From the NCBI RefSeq assembly GCF_000820515.1, contig NZ_JXDG01000045.1:62001-126000 (forward strand): a DNA stretch of 64,000 bases, read 5' to 3'. The translations under genes and the position numbers were made by a program. The stretch is from Pseudomonas batumici. GTDB taxonomy: Bacteria > Pseudomonadota > Gammaproteobacteria > Pseudomonadales > Pseudomonadaceae. Positions 25,498 to 34,125 of the stretch are shown here, piece after piece (the stretch's first letter is position 1; the number at the start of each line of letters is the position of its first letter). The notes beneath the pieces were generated by a model. That model had not been told where the DNA came from. It saw only the letters and a program-made list of their open reading frames with translations, and did no database searches.

Positions 25498-26619
25498 GTG
25501 AGTGAACATAATATGTCGGAATTACGGGTATTAACGAGCAGCCACCGGACAAAATGGAGCCTTGCTGCATACCAGCATATTGTAAGAGCGCGGGTGATGC
25601 GAAAGCCGGCGGAAACCCCGCAAAGTGCAGCGGTGAAAAGCTGGAATATTGCGCCTGGCGAAACATCCATTTCTCCGCCGGCTTTTTTCCTGCCCAATCA
25701 ACTCGAACGTGTGACCGGATGGGAGGAAGAACGCTTTTTTCCTTACGAACACCCCCGTCGTACAATGGAAGGAATAGGCCGCGTTGATCATGGTCCAACA
25801 CGGGGCCACCTGCTTAAAGATGTCTGGCTGATAGATGGAACACTCTACAAGGGCAACGCAAAATCCTGGTTATCGCCTAGATCGGGTTGGCTTCCAAAAA
25901 TCTCCGTGGAAACCGAGATGGAGCGCGGGGCGATTTACTGTACAGCAGGTGGAAACAAATGGTTTGGCTCCTGGCTGATGGAAGACTGTGCAACTTACCC
26001 ATTAGCCTGCGACGAGGGCGTTCCGGTGACGACCGCGCCATCCACCCGGTGTCCTCTCTTTCCCCAGGCTCCCGAATATGAGGACTGGCTTGGCATAACA
26101 CCGGTTCGTTTGCGCAATGCGTTTTTTCGTGAGCTCGTGATATTCGATGATCTCAGTCAAAATCGAAATAGACATTTACGCTTTCGCGCGATGGGTGAAA
26201 AATTACTGTCGCACGTCAGGTACAGCGCTCACCCCGGAGTTTTCATTCTGCGAGGCGGCAGCGGTGAATCGCGACTGTTACACAATGAAATGGAACTCGC
26301 TGAACATCTGCATAACCGCAGGGGTTTTCGCATTCTCGACCCTTCGAAAACCGATGTTCCGACCATCGTAGCGACCTGCGCTGGAGCAAAAACCGTGGTG
26401 GGGGTCGAGGGGAGTCATCTCGTACATGGTGTCAATGTACTTCAGCCTGGTGGCTCACTGCTGGCTCTGCAGCCGCCGAATCGTTTCATCTGTTACTACA
26501 AGTATCTAACGGATCGCGATCAGCAGAATTTTGGCTTTGTGGTGGGAACGCCAGAGGGCAATGGTTTTACAATCGACCCCGATGAGGTTGAACGCACTCT
26601 AGACCTATTCCCTTCATGA
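25498..26619 (+). CDS. GT61-family glycosyltransferase (DUF563)
   Basis: A 373-residue protein of the GT61/DUF563 type. It has an N-terminal variable half, then RHLRFRAMGEKLLSHVR, VFILRGGSGESRLLHNEMEL and the C-terminal family block VVGVEGSHLVHGVNVLQPGG, followed by ALQPPNRF. The start is a GTG with GAGG five bases before it; an ATG five codons later is possible. GT61 enzymes transfer xylose, GlcNAc or related sugars. In this locus it would extend the repeat unit. Base composition is AT-richer than the flanking core genes. Confidence 0.75.
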   Translation: MSEHNMSELRVLTSSHRTKWSLAAYQHIVRARVMRKPAETPQSAAVKSWNIAPGETSISPPAFFLPNQLERVTGWEEERFFPYEHPRRTMEGIGRVDHGPTRGHLLKDVWLIDGTLYKGNAKSWLSPRSGWLPKISVETEMERGAIYCTAGGNKWFGSWLMEDCATYPLACDEGVPVTTAPSTRCPLFPQAPEYEDWLGITPVRLRNAFFRELVIFDDLSQNRNRHLRFRAMGEKLLSHVRYSAHPGVFILRGGSGESRLLHNEMELAEHLHNRRGFRILDPSKTDVPTIVATCAGAKTVVGVEGSHLVHGVNVLQPGGSLLALQPPNRFICYYKYLTDRDQQNFGFVVGTPEGNGFTIDPDEVERTLDLFPS

Positions 26620-26678
26620 AGACTTGATCTGAACCACGCTCCTCGATTGATGACTGACGGGTTTATTGTGACGTTATT

Positions 26679-26707
26679 TTGACGAAGTTACACTGAGTTT
26701 TTATTTA
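26679..26707 (+). promoter_or_regulatory. Candidate sigma-70 promoter for the CTERM-like gene
   Basis: TTGACG, 17 bases, TATTTA, located 120 bases before the small secreted-protein gene in a 208-base gap. It suggests separate expression from the glycosyltransferase upstream. Match is by eye only. Confidence 0.4.
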
Positions 26708-26827
26708 TATTTATCGTGACGACGTACTGTTGGCGTAGCAGCGATGTGCCTACTATGCTCAATTTAACTTGATAAGGAATCCTTCGTCCGACAAAAGCAT
26801 ACTCCTCTGCTCAGGGGGGGCGATATT

Positions 26828-27253
26828 ATGCACCTGACACTTTTTATTAAATCCGTTTTGTTATTAACACTCCTGAATGGCGCGACTGTTTCTAGTGCTC
26901 AGGCGGCCAGTTTGGTCTATAAATCCAGTTGCATGAGCCACTCTGGCGAGGACTTAAGGCCTCAACCAGGCATGCTGATCCAAGAGCACGCGGGTGGCGC
27001 GCTGTTTATTTCCAGAAACAGCATTAACGTGCCTTTGTCTCTTCCAGGTGGCGCTTCTTCATGTAACAGTTTAATTGCGGCGCTTGCCAATGGCCAGTTC
27101 AGGGTTGGTCGACATGTCCAGGGTATAGGTCTGGCTGGGACAGCCAATTCTTATATCAATCAACGGCGTGCGTTATCGCTTCCTGCGGCAGCCTGGTTAT
27201 TTTCTTCCGTGTTGTTTGGATTTATCGTGTTTGCCAATCGACGGAAGGTGTAG
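26828..27253 (+). CDS. Small secreted protein with VPLPA/PEP-CTERM-like C-terminal sorting signal
   Basis: A 141-residue protein. Sec signal peptide at 1-26 (ending SSAQA), a mature region with two cysteines (C35, C79), and a tripartite C-terminus: the motif SLPAAAW (117-123), a hydrophobic helix (~121-136) and the basic tail RRK (138-140). That closely imitates the VPLPA-CTERM/PEP-CTERM tail recognised by exosortases, enzymes tied to exopolysaccharide loci. No exosortase is seen in this window. Alternatively the tail is a plain membrane anchor. The ribosome site is a G-run before the ATG. The mature domain is not recognised. Confidence 0.7.
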   Translation: MHLTLFIKSVLLLTLLNGATVSSAQAASLVYKSSCMSHSGEDLRPQPGMLIQEHAGGALFISRNSINVPLSLPGGASSCNSLIAALANGQFRVGRHVQGIGLAGTANSYINQRRALSLPAAAWLFSSVLFGFIVFANRRKV

Positions 27254-27291
27254 GTAGTACTTTCATAGAATGCCTCCCCATGGTCGGATTC

Positions 27292-28044
27292 TCAGGGTTT
27301 CCTTAATGTAGGCGCATCTCTGCAGATCAGCGTGCGCAACAAAAATATTGGATTACCAAACACATAGCGTCTGAATAACCGCTTTGGCTCAATCATCAGC
27401 CTGAATACCCACTCACAACCGAGGCGACGCACCCATTGCGGAGCCCGAACAACCTTGCCGCCGAGAAAATCCAGGATCGCCCCGCCGCACACTATCAGGC
27501 ATGGCACGCCGCTGACAGCCAGCCTGGCAGCAACGGCTTCTTGCCTGGGCATACCCATGCCCAGCACAACCAATTCTGGCTGCAGTTGCCGGGCAAGGTT
27601 AATGTAGGCATCCACCTCAGCAAAACCATGGTGAGCAGAAACTATATTGACCGCAAATACCGCTTCGCTACGCTGCACCGCTTTCGCTAGAAAGGGTTCT
27701 GCAGTGCCCCAAAAAGCCACGCGCCGGCCCTTGAACGCGGCCAGTAATTTGGGGATAAAATCCGTGCCATTCATATTTAGCCCCGGCACCAAGCCGAGTC
27801 GGCGAAACAGGATAGCCATGCCGGAGCCATCCCGTAGTAACACGTCAGCAGCGGACAGCGCCTTATAGTAATCGGTGTTGCCCGCCACCAAGTTCATGGC
27901 AAAGGAATTGACGAATCCAAGTACTGTCGCCGCGTCAGGCTTGGATAAAGTTTCAATCAAGCCTTGCTCATCAACGAGATCACTGACCACCCTGAGTTTC
28001 TGGATAATCGTTTGCCAGTTGTGCTTCCATGCAAAAGCGCTCAT
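27292..28044 (-). CDS. WecG/TagA/CpsF-family glycosyltransferase
   Basis: A 250-residue GT26 enzyme. Family marks are DGSGMAILFRRLG, a GTAEP nucleotide loop after RRVAFW, VVLGMGMPRQE and a C-terminal RRLGCEWVFRLMIEPKRLFRRY. The basic, amphipathic C-terminus normally docks the enzyme on the inner face of the membrane. Such enzymes add ManNAcA, GlcA or similar to the polyprenyl-linked acceptor. The start ATG overlaps the preceding GT2 stop (TAATG), so it is translationally coupled as the last gene of block B. Confidence 0.9.
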   Translation of the reverse strand: MSAFAWKHNWQTIIQKLRVVSDLVDEQGLIETLSKPDAATVLGFVNSFAMNLVAGNTDYYKALSAADVLLRDGSGMAILFRRLGLVPGLNMNGTDFIPKLLAAFKGRRVAFWGTAEPFLAKAVQRSEAVFAVNIVSAHHGFAEVDAYINLARQLQPELVVLGMGMPRQEAVAARLAVSGVPCLIVCGGAILDFLGGKVVRAPQWVRRLGCEWVFRLMIEPKRLFRRYVFGNPIFLLRTLICRDAPTLRKP

Positions 28045-29231
28045 TAATTGTCATCTCGCTTCGAACGCACCCACTCAACTTGGCGCTTAAACAAAAAGCC
28101 TAGATACAGGGGGATTTTTTTCATCGCGTAGAACGGCGCATACAACAAGGCTGAAAAAGATATAATCTCGCGACCAAATTGGCTCCATGCCAGCAAGATA
28201 GTCACATTCAATATGACCACCCCGGCAGAAGCGATTAATGCTGGAGCCAAGGCTCCACACAGCATAAACACCAACCATGACAGACTGAAAACAGTCCCCA
28301 ACGCTAAAGACAATAAGGCCAACGGAGGGACCCATAAATCCAGCGTCATAGCCAGGAGGTTCCAGTTACGCCGGCTGATCGACTCTACAAGCAACTTTGG
28401 CGCATCACCCAGGATGACCCCGAGATGACCATGCTCCCAGCGCGTACGCTGGGTACTTAAACCTTCATCACTGCGCGGAAAATAACTGGTCACCCGGGCA
28501 TCGGGGCAAAACAGAGGCGGCTTGCCGTTGCGGCAGAAATCGAAGCCCATCTTCAAATCTTCGACGATGTGACCACTGGCTAAATCGATCAAAGCCAGAT
28601 CCCGCCAGACAAAAGCCATTCCCGTCCCCATTAACTGACAGGGCAAACCCAGCCAAGCCCAACCTTGCGGCCGCACCAGATTCTTCACACGCCAGGCAAA
28701 CTCGGCAAACCGCACTTTTAGCCCGGAACCTGCTGGAGCACACATTAAATCAAGTGCCTGCGTTGGCCGCCCTGAGTCGATACAACATATTGCCAAACGC
28801 TCAATAGAGCCCTCACCCACCTGGCAATCGGCATCGACAATGATCATGACGTCCGGCGCTACGCTCGCTAAATAACGCACCCCAAAATCCAGCGCATAAC
28901 CCTTGCCACACTGCTGATCATTGCTGCGTTCCACCACCTCGGCTCCCGCCGTGCGAGCCAGCGCGGCCGTGTCGTCAGAACAGTTGTCCGCCACCACCAA
29001 CAAGCGATCGCCCTCCAGCAACTGCGGCCGAATGGTATTTAACGTCGCGACGATCACCGAGGACTCGTTGTGTGCCGGTACCAACACCGCCACCCGCGGC
29101 CGCGATCTTGGCGCCGACGAGCGCAACCGCACAGGCAGGCAGGCCAGCAGCACCTGCAAAAACAGCACAAACACCGGCAGGACTATGAGCACCAGCAGTG
29201 TGCTGAACAGCCAATCAAGTAAGGTGATCAT
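28044..29231 (-). CDS. Membrane glycosyltransferase, family 2
   Basis: A 395-residue GT2 protein. An N-terminal helix (~5-30) leads to the GT-A domain: VAVLVPAHNESSVI, DNCSDDT, DADCQVG, and the QTRTRWEHGH motif that places the catalytic/acceptor residues. Two or three C-terminal helices (~300-360) hold it in the inner membrane. It is of the processive/CESA-like architecture, although single-sugar transfer is also possible. It overlaps both neighbours by a few bases (29228-29231 and 28044). Confidence 0.88.
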   Translation of the reverse strand: MITLLDWLFSTLLVLIVLPVFVLFLQVLLACLPVRLRSSAPRSRPRVAVLVPAHNESSVIVATLNTIRPQLLEGDRLLVVADNCSDDTAALARTAGAEVVERSNDQQCGKGYALDFGVRYLASVAPDVMIIVDADCQVGEGSIERLAICCIDSGRPTQALDLMCAPAGSGLKVRFAEFAWRVKNLVRPQGWAWLGLPCQLMGTGMAFVWRDLALIDLASGHIVEDLKMGFDFCRNGKPPLFCPDARVTSYFPRSDEGLSTQRTRWEHGHLGVILGDAPKLLVESISRRNWNLLAMTLDLWVPPLALLSLALGTVFSLSWLVFMLCGALAPALIASAGVVILNVTILLAWSQFGREIISFSALLYAPFYAMKKIPLYLGFLFKRQVEWVRSKRDDN

Positions 29232-30430
29232 CCTTGCGCCCTGAACAAATTAGCCAACTTGGCCGCTTCGGTATCGATATCGTGTCGCTCCAGCACTCTC
29301 TGATAAGCCGCCTCGCCCATCCGCTGCAACACCTCGACAGGTTGCGCGAGGCAGTCCGCCAGCACCGCTGCCAACTCATCCACCGCTCCCGCGGGAAACA
29401 ACCAACCGTTCTCACCCTGACGCACTAACTCGGGAATGCCCGCCACATAGGTCGTCAGTACTGGCCGGCGCAAGGCCATGGCCTCCATGATTACCACCGG
29501 CAAGCCCTCGGCGAAGCTCGGCAACACCAAGGCCCGCGCCGCAAGAATTTCCGCCCGCACTTGCTCACTGCTAATCCAGCCAGTGATTCGCACCTGCGCT
29601 TGCAAGCCATGCCGTGCAATCAGCGCTTCGATTTGCGCACGTATTTCCCCATCGCCGGCCAGTACGATCTCGAACACCACGGCTTGCGCTACCAGGATAC
29701 GGGCGGCCTCAAGCAACAACAGTTGGCCCTTCTGCTCACACAAGCGCCCCACGCAGACCAACCGCGGTACGGACGGCACGGCAACTGCAGGTACATCGTG
29801 AAACGCCCGCTCCAGACCACAATGCACCACCTTTACCCTTGCCCAGTGCGCATGAGCTACCCAGCGAAACAGCTGGCTGCGCCCATAAGAGCTGATAGCC
29901 GCGACAAAAGCCGCGCGCCGGACTTTCTCGGCCAAATGAATAAACTGCGGTTTGTCGAACTCTTCCGGGCCGTGCACCGTAAAACTGTACGCTGGCCCGC
30001 CGAGTGCATTGGCCAGCATCACCACCTCGGTTGAGTTAGTGCCGAAATGCGCATGCACATGCTCAGCGCCGAACGCCTGCAACCAAAACAGCAGACGGCA
30101 TGCCTCGGACAAATAGACCAGATGGTACGGCCAGGGCCGATCGGCATGCCGGCCCATGCGTAGCGCCAGCCACAACGCCGAAAAAAAGCGTTGCGGCTGG
30201 GCGCGCAGTACCTGCAGCACAGGCACTAGCAGCTCTTTGACTCCGCCCTGCAGCACATAGAAAGTTTTACTGCGCTCGGACACGTCCTCGGCATCCACCA
30301 ACTCGGCATCCCAACCACGCAGAGCAATGCGCTGCACCACGAAGCCCTGGCGCTCCAACGCCAAAATCTCACGACGAATGAAGCTATGGCTGACCTTGGG
30401 GTATTGATTGATCAAATAAGCGATACGCAT
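29228..30430 (-). CDS. Glycosyltransferase, family 4
   Basis: About 400 residues with two Rossmann domains. The N-terminus MRIAYLINQYPKVSHSFIRR and the C-terminal donor motif PSFAEGLPVVIMEAMALRRP, containing the E-x7-E pair, are typical of GT4 retaining enzymes. The start chosen is the ATG before RIAYL; an in-frame ATG seven codons earlier lacks a ribosome site. It would add an internal sugar on the cytoplasmic side. The stop overlaps the next GT2 gene start by four bases. Confidence 0.9.
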   Translation of the reverse strand: MRIAYLINQYPKVSHSFIRREILALERQGFVVQRIALRGWDAELVDAEDVSERSKTFYVLQGGVKELLVPVLQVLRAQPQRFFSALWLALRMGRHADRPWPYHLVYLSEACRLLFWLQAFGAEHVHAHFGTNSTEVVMLANALGGPAYSFTVHGPEEFDKPQFIHLAEKVRRAAFVAAISSYGRSQLFRWVAHAHWARVKVVHCGLERAFHDVPAVAVPSVPRLVCVGRLCEQKGQLLLLEAARILVAQAVVFEIVLAGDGEIRAQIEALIARHGLQAQVRITGWISSEQVRAEILAARALVLPSFAEGLPVVIMEAMALRRPVLTTYVAGIPELVRQGENGWLFPAGAVDELAAVLADCLAQPVEVLQRMGEAAYQRVLERHDIDTEAAKLANLFRAQG

Positions 30431-30544
30431 AGGAACCCGCTTAGATGTCATTGCAGTGAATGATTACTACAGGTACTTTTACAGTAGTACAATTATCAAG
30501 AACGTCAACAAACACCACGGCGTTTGTTCCGATCATTTATCGAC

Positions 30545-31480
30545 CTAATGAGCGCTTGTGTTAGTTGCACAGCTGCCTATTAACACACTGTCTATCCTTG
30601 TAAAAATATCATCCAGAAGCTCATAACGCCTGCGGTACATGGCACGTTTTTTGGCAGGAATACAATCAAGCGCTTTTTTGGACAGCACCATGGGAATTTC
30701 AAAAAAATCTTCGCGCCCGGACGGAACCGCTCCATGTTCCAACCAGATGACATCATAATTAGCCGCTAGGTCTTGAGCTTTTTCAGCCCCAAAATACGGA
30801 TGACGATGATGACGATATCCATCCCCTACCGCATAAATCCTTTCAACACCCACACTTCTTGCAATATGCTTAATGGCTTCGATCAGAAGACTTCTTGGGC
30901 GAAGGCCTTCAAAATCTTTTGTCAGTGCTCTATAAATCTCCAAAGACCTATCACTCTCTACGCCTTTGTGTATCCCTTGAACGGCACCGATAAAAATACA
31001 TAACTCAACTTCCGTACGACACAAGGTGAACGCTATTGATGCAATACGCAAATCACCCTGAAACAAATTCAGCACCAACTCTCCTTCACGCATAAACCAT
31101 ACCGGACGATCTAGAACCAAGGAACAACCCACCGAGCACGCCGACAAGTTACTCAACATCAAGCTGTCATTTCGTCCCAGAAGTAATAGCTGCGGACAGC
31201 TTTTTGTGACCACTTCGTAATGCGAGGCCAACACACTCAGTCTATCCTGAGATCTCCAGCATCTGCTGATGTACGGCCAATGAACAACCCCCACACAATC
31301 ACCTCCCAACTTCTCAAAACGGGTCTTGCCCAGGGCATTCGACATACGCCGCAAAAACAACTTTAGCTCGGGCCAGTTTTTTCCAACTAAAATCAGTAAT
31401 TTAAGCTTATTTTTCAATGCCCTGAAGGAATACCCTGCATGTAAAGAAAACACGCTTTTTAGTATCAGCCAATCATTCAT
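30545..31480 (-). CDS. DUF535 (VirK/YbjX-like) family protein
   Basis: A 311-residue protein recognised by SLEIYRALTKDFEGLRPRSL, VERIYAVGDGYRHHRHPYFG and the charged C-terminal block with KRAMYRRRYELLDDI, typical of the DUF535/VirK/YbjX family. Family members in enterobacteria are linked to outer-membrane lipid A changes and peptide resistance, without a known reaction. Here it lies inside the glycosyltransferase operon, with 7 bases to the upstream GT2. Its base composition is clearly AT-richer than neighbours, which suggests separate acquisition. Role in the polysaccharide is inferred by context only. Confidence 0.8.
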   Translation of the reverse strand: MNDWLILKSVFSLHAGYSFRALKNKLKLLILVGKNWPELKLFLRRMSNALGKTRFEKLGGDCVGVVHWPYISRCWRSQDRLSVLASHYEVVTKSCPQLLLLGRNDSLMLSNLSACSVGCSLVLDRPVWFMREGELVLNLFQGDLRIASIAFTLCRTEVELCIFIGAVQGIHKGVESDRSLEIYRALTKDFEGLRPRSLLIEAIKHIARSVGVERIYAVGDGYRHHRHPYFGAEKAQDLAANYDVIWLEHGAVPSGREDFFEIPMVLSKKALDCIPAKKRAMYRRRYELLDDIFTRIDSVLIGSCATNTSAH

Positions 31481-31487
31481 AGCCGTC

Positions 31488-32465
31488 TCACTTGTATTCG
31501 ATCAACGTCGTCTTGCCGGCGCCAAATCTGTGCAACAGAAACTTGACTTGCCCGAGCATCTCGGGAAATTTGCTCAGCACCAGAAAGAAGGCCTGCAGCC
31601 AGTTTTCGCGCGCTGATCTATCGCCCCGGCGAGCCAAGCGCACCACCTGCAGTGGATAGACCAGCAGCAGAAGCAGCCCAAACCATCCCAGCATCAAACT
31701 CGCGATCATAGTCGCCAGCGGGACACCCAAGCCCCAGAGCCAGGCCCGGCGCGACTCGCGCTGCCAATGTTGCTCCGGTGCGGCCCCATGCAAAAATGTG
31801 CCCTCGGCAAAGGCATAGCCACCACGCAGGGTACGCCGCCACCATTGGCCGAAGCGGGTCATGGCCGCATCGTGCAAGGTCATTTCGTCAGCCAGGCGCC
31901 AGACCTTCCATCCATTCGCACGCAGACGCACACACAACTCAGGCTCTTCCCCGGCAATAAGATCCGCTCGAAAACCAGACACTGCGGCGAAGGCGTCAGC
32001 CCGTATCAGCGCATCGCCACCACACGCCTTGGCCTCACCTATCGGGGTATCCCATTCAAGATCACACAGTAAGTTGTAAATCGAACGCTGTGGAAAACGT
32101 TCACGGCGCCGTCCACAGGCCACCGCAACCTCAGGCTGTGCATCAAGAAAGGCCTGCGCCCGGGGCAACCAGCCACCAACCATCTCGCAATCACCATCGA
32201 CAAACTGCACATAACGCATCGCCGGCAATAAACGTTGCACGCAGGCAAATCCTTCATTGCGCGCGCGCGCAGCCGTAAAGGGAATCGACATATCCAACTC
32301 AACCACCTCGACCCCAAGCCGTCGTGCCATCTGGACTGAACCATCCGTTGATCCAGAGTCGACATAAATAACCTTCTGCGCCGCACCGCCCAGTGAAGCC
32401 AGGCAACGCTCAAGCCGTAGGCCTTCATTGCGACCGATAACAACGACACCCATGCCAGTAGCCAT
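31488..32465 (-). CDS. Glycosyltransferase, family 2
   Basis: About 325 residues. A GT-A domain begins GVVVIGRNEGLRLERCLASL, with DSGSTDGS and DGDCEM metal-binding segments. Acceptor-side motif IAGEEPELCVRLRANGW follows, and a C-terminal hydrophobic pair of helices (~245-285) likely attaches it to the membrane. The start may be the GTG three codons upstream. The family pattern is that of small-sugar transferases for repeat-unit assembly; donor unknown. Confidence 0.87.
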   Translation of the reverse strand: MATGMGVVVIGRNEGLRLERCLASLGGAAQKVIYVDSGSTDGSVQMARRLGVEVVELDMSIPFTAARARNEGFACVQRLLPAMRYVQFVDGDCEMVGGWLPRAQAFLDAQPEVAVACGRRRERFPQRSIYNLLCDLEWDTPIGEAKACGGDALIRADAFAAVSGFRADLIAGEEPELCVRLRANGWKVWRLADEMTLHDAAMTRFGQWWRRTLRGGYAFAEGTFLHGAAPEQHWQRESRRAWLWGLGVPLATMIASLMLGWFGLLLLLVYPLQVVRLARRGDRSARENWLQAFFLVLSKFPEMLGQVKFLLHRFGAGKTTLIEYK

Positions 32466-32517
32466 TGAGTTCACTCAGCGATGTAAAACGGCTCGATATC
32501 GTCCAGCGGAGGGTTCA

Positions 32518-33039
32518 TCAGCATTCCCTTGTTTCTGCACGCTGCCTTTTCTTGATAGTCGCCGGCACGCCCACTGCCACCGAGTCGTCCGGTACATCTG
32601 TCAGCACCACGGCATTGGCACCAATCACGACGTTGTTACCAATGCGGATATTGCCCAGCACCTTGGCCCCGGCACCGATATCAACATTGTTCCCCATCAC
32701 CGGGGCAATCGGCTCATCCACATTCTTGAGCCCCACGACCACGCCATTGCGGATGCGGCAATCATCGCCGAACCGAGCATAACCACTGATCACGATTCCG
32801 CCGAAATGATCGATGACGAAGTTGCGACCGATCACCACCTCACACGGCAGCTCGACACCCGTCACGATCTGCACCCATTTGAAGAGCACTTTGTATATAA
32901 AGGAGAGCAACTTACGCAACAAGGCTGGGCGCACACCGTAGCGCCAGCGCCCAAAGCGATAAACCAGCATCACCCAGAACCCCTGAGCCGCCCAATCACC
33001 GGCGTGTGCACGCAAATCCGCACGTATATTTTCGAACAT
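32518..33039 (-). CDS. Serine-acetyltransferase-like hexapeptide-repeat O-acetyltransferase
   Basis: A 173-residue left-handed beta-helix enzyme. Hexapeptide repeats run from about residue 66 to 155 (VVIGRNFVIDHFGGIVISGY, GNNVDIGAGAKVLGNIRIGN, NNVVIGANAVVLTDVPD). The active-site His is in VIDHFGG. It looks like a serine acetyltransferase but lacks the long N-terminal helical domain of CysE, and in this position acetylation of a sugar in the repeat unit is more likely than cysteine synthesis. It lies 8 bases after the preceding gene in block B. Confidence 0.85.
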   Translation of the reverse strand: MFENIRADLRAHAGDWAAQGFWVMLVYRFGRWRYGVRPALLRKLLSFIYKVLFKWVQIVTGVELPCEVVIGRNFVIDHFGGIVISGYARFGDDCRIRNGVVVGLKNVDEPIAPVMGNNVDIGAGAKVLGNIRIGNNVVIGANAVVLTDVPDDSVAVGVPATIKKRQRAETREC

Positions 33040-33047
33040 AAGTTGAC

Positions 33048-34004
33048 CTACCGTGTGGGTTGGCTAGCCAATTGGGTATCGCGCAGCAACGCCCAAGTAT
33101 CACGAGCATGCTGCCAACACGCCCCTATGGCGGCCCGGCCGCGGCCTTTCAATAGAGCCTTGAGCGCCAGAATCAGATCACCCAGGCTCACCAGTAACAT
33201 ATGTGAGGCCAAACCCAGTAGACCGTGATGCTTGCGAAAGTACAAAAGCTCGCTTTCGATTTGTAACCTGGGTATCTGTCGACTGACCACATTGAGTTCG
33301 ACAACCGATTTGGCACTTTCACCGCCGATATGCACCACCGTGGTATGCGGGTAATAAACCACCTTCCAACCGGCCTGTTTAACGCGTTTGCAGTGATCGA
33401 CCTCCTCGTAGTAAAGAAAGTAGCGCGGGTCGAACAAGCCAACCTGATCGATGACTTCACGGCGGATCAAGTAATAGCAGCCGGGCACCCAGTCGCATTC
33501 ACGGACCGAGGCATGATCCCAGTCCATGTCGTCGACTCTCTTCACCACAGGGAAAAAGCGTTGAAGCCCTGTACGCGAGAGGAAGACATTCAACGGCGTC
33601 GGAAAATAGCGACAGGAGGGCTGCAAATCACCCTCTCGCCCAACCAACCGAACGCCGAGGACTCCGCAATCAGGGTGAGCCTCCATATAACCGAGGGTCT
33701 TGCTCAGGGTATCAGCAGCCACAAAGGCATCGGTATTGAGGAGCAACGCGTACTTGCCCTGCAGGTGCTCAACCAATTGATTGTTGGCACGACCAAAGCC
33801 AACATTATTTTCATTGGCCAGCAGCAATGCCTCTGGACAAATAGTTGCCAGGCACGCCAGTGAATTATCGGCAGAGGCATTGTCCACCACTAAATAGCGC
33901 GTTCGATCAGCGCTCTTTGACTCGCGCAACGCATTGAACATGGGCTGCAGCAGAGTCGCTGTATTGTAGTTAACCACTAACACATCAAGAGGTGCACTAA
34001 TCAT
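33048..34004 (-). CDS. Glycosyltransferase, family 2 (rhamnosyltransferase-like)
   Basis: A 318-residue soluble GT2. Motifs: LDVLVVNYNTATLL at the N-terminus, DNASADNS, NNVGFGRANNQ, LLNTDAF, and the ending acceptor motif FLYYEEVDHCKRVKQAGW. This is the WbbL/rhamnosyl- and galactofuranosyl-transferase pattern. It follows the flippase gene after a 121-base gap with no visible feature, and starts just behind a G-run ribosome site. Confidence 0.88.
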   Translation of the reverse strand: MISAPLDVLVVNYNTATLLQPMFNALRESKSADRTRYLVVDNASADNSLACLATICPEALLLANENNVGFGRANNQLVEHLQGKYALLLNTDAFVAADTLSKTLGYMEAHPDCGVLGVRLVGREGDLQPSCRYFPTPLNVFLSRTGLQRFFPVVKRVDDMDWDHASVRECDWVPGCYYLIRREVIDQVGLFDPRYFLYYEEVDHCKRVKQAGWKVVYYPHTTVVHIGGESAKSVVELNVVSRQIPRLQIESELLYFRKHHGLLGLASHMLLVSLGDLILALKALLKGRGRAAIGACWQHARDTWALLRDTQLASQPTR

Positions 34005-34125
34005 TAGATTGCCCCCCCAAAAAGTGCTGAACGCTCATCGTCGGATTACAAAACCCTTTATAAATCGACATCATTTTCATTAGATCGCCTCCAAAACCGC
34101 TGAAAACAAGAGGTGCCTATTCAAA

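Noticed and set aside
32518..33039. Assigning the hexapeptide protein as CysE of cysteine synthesis
   Set aside because: Lacks the N-terminal CysE domain and is placed between glycosyltransferases; sugar O-acetylation is more likely.
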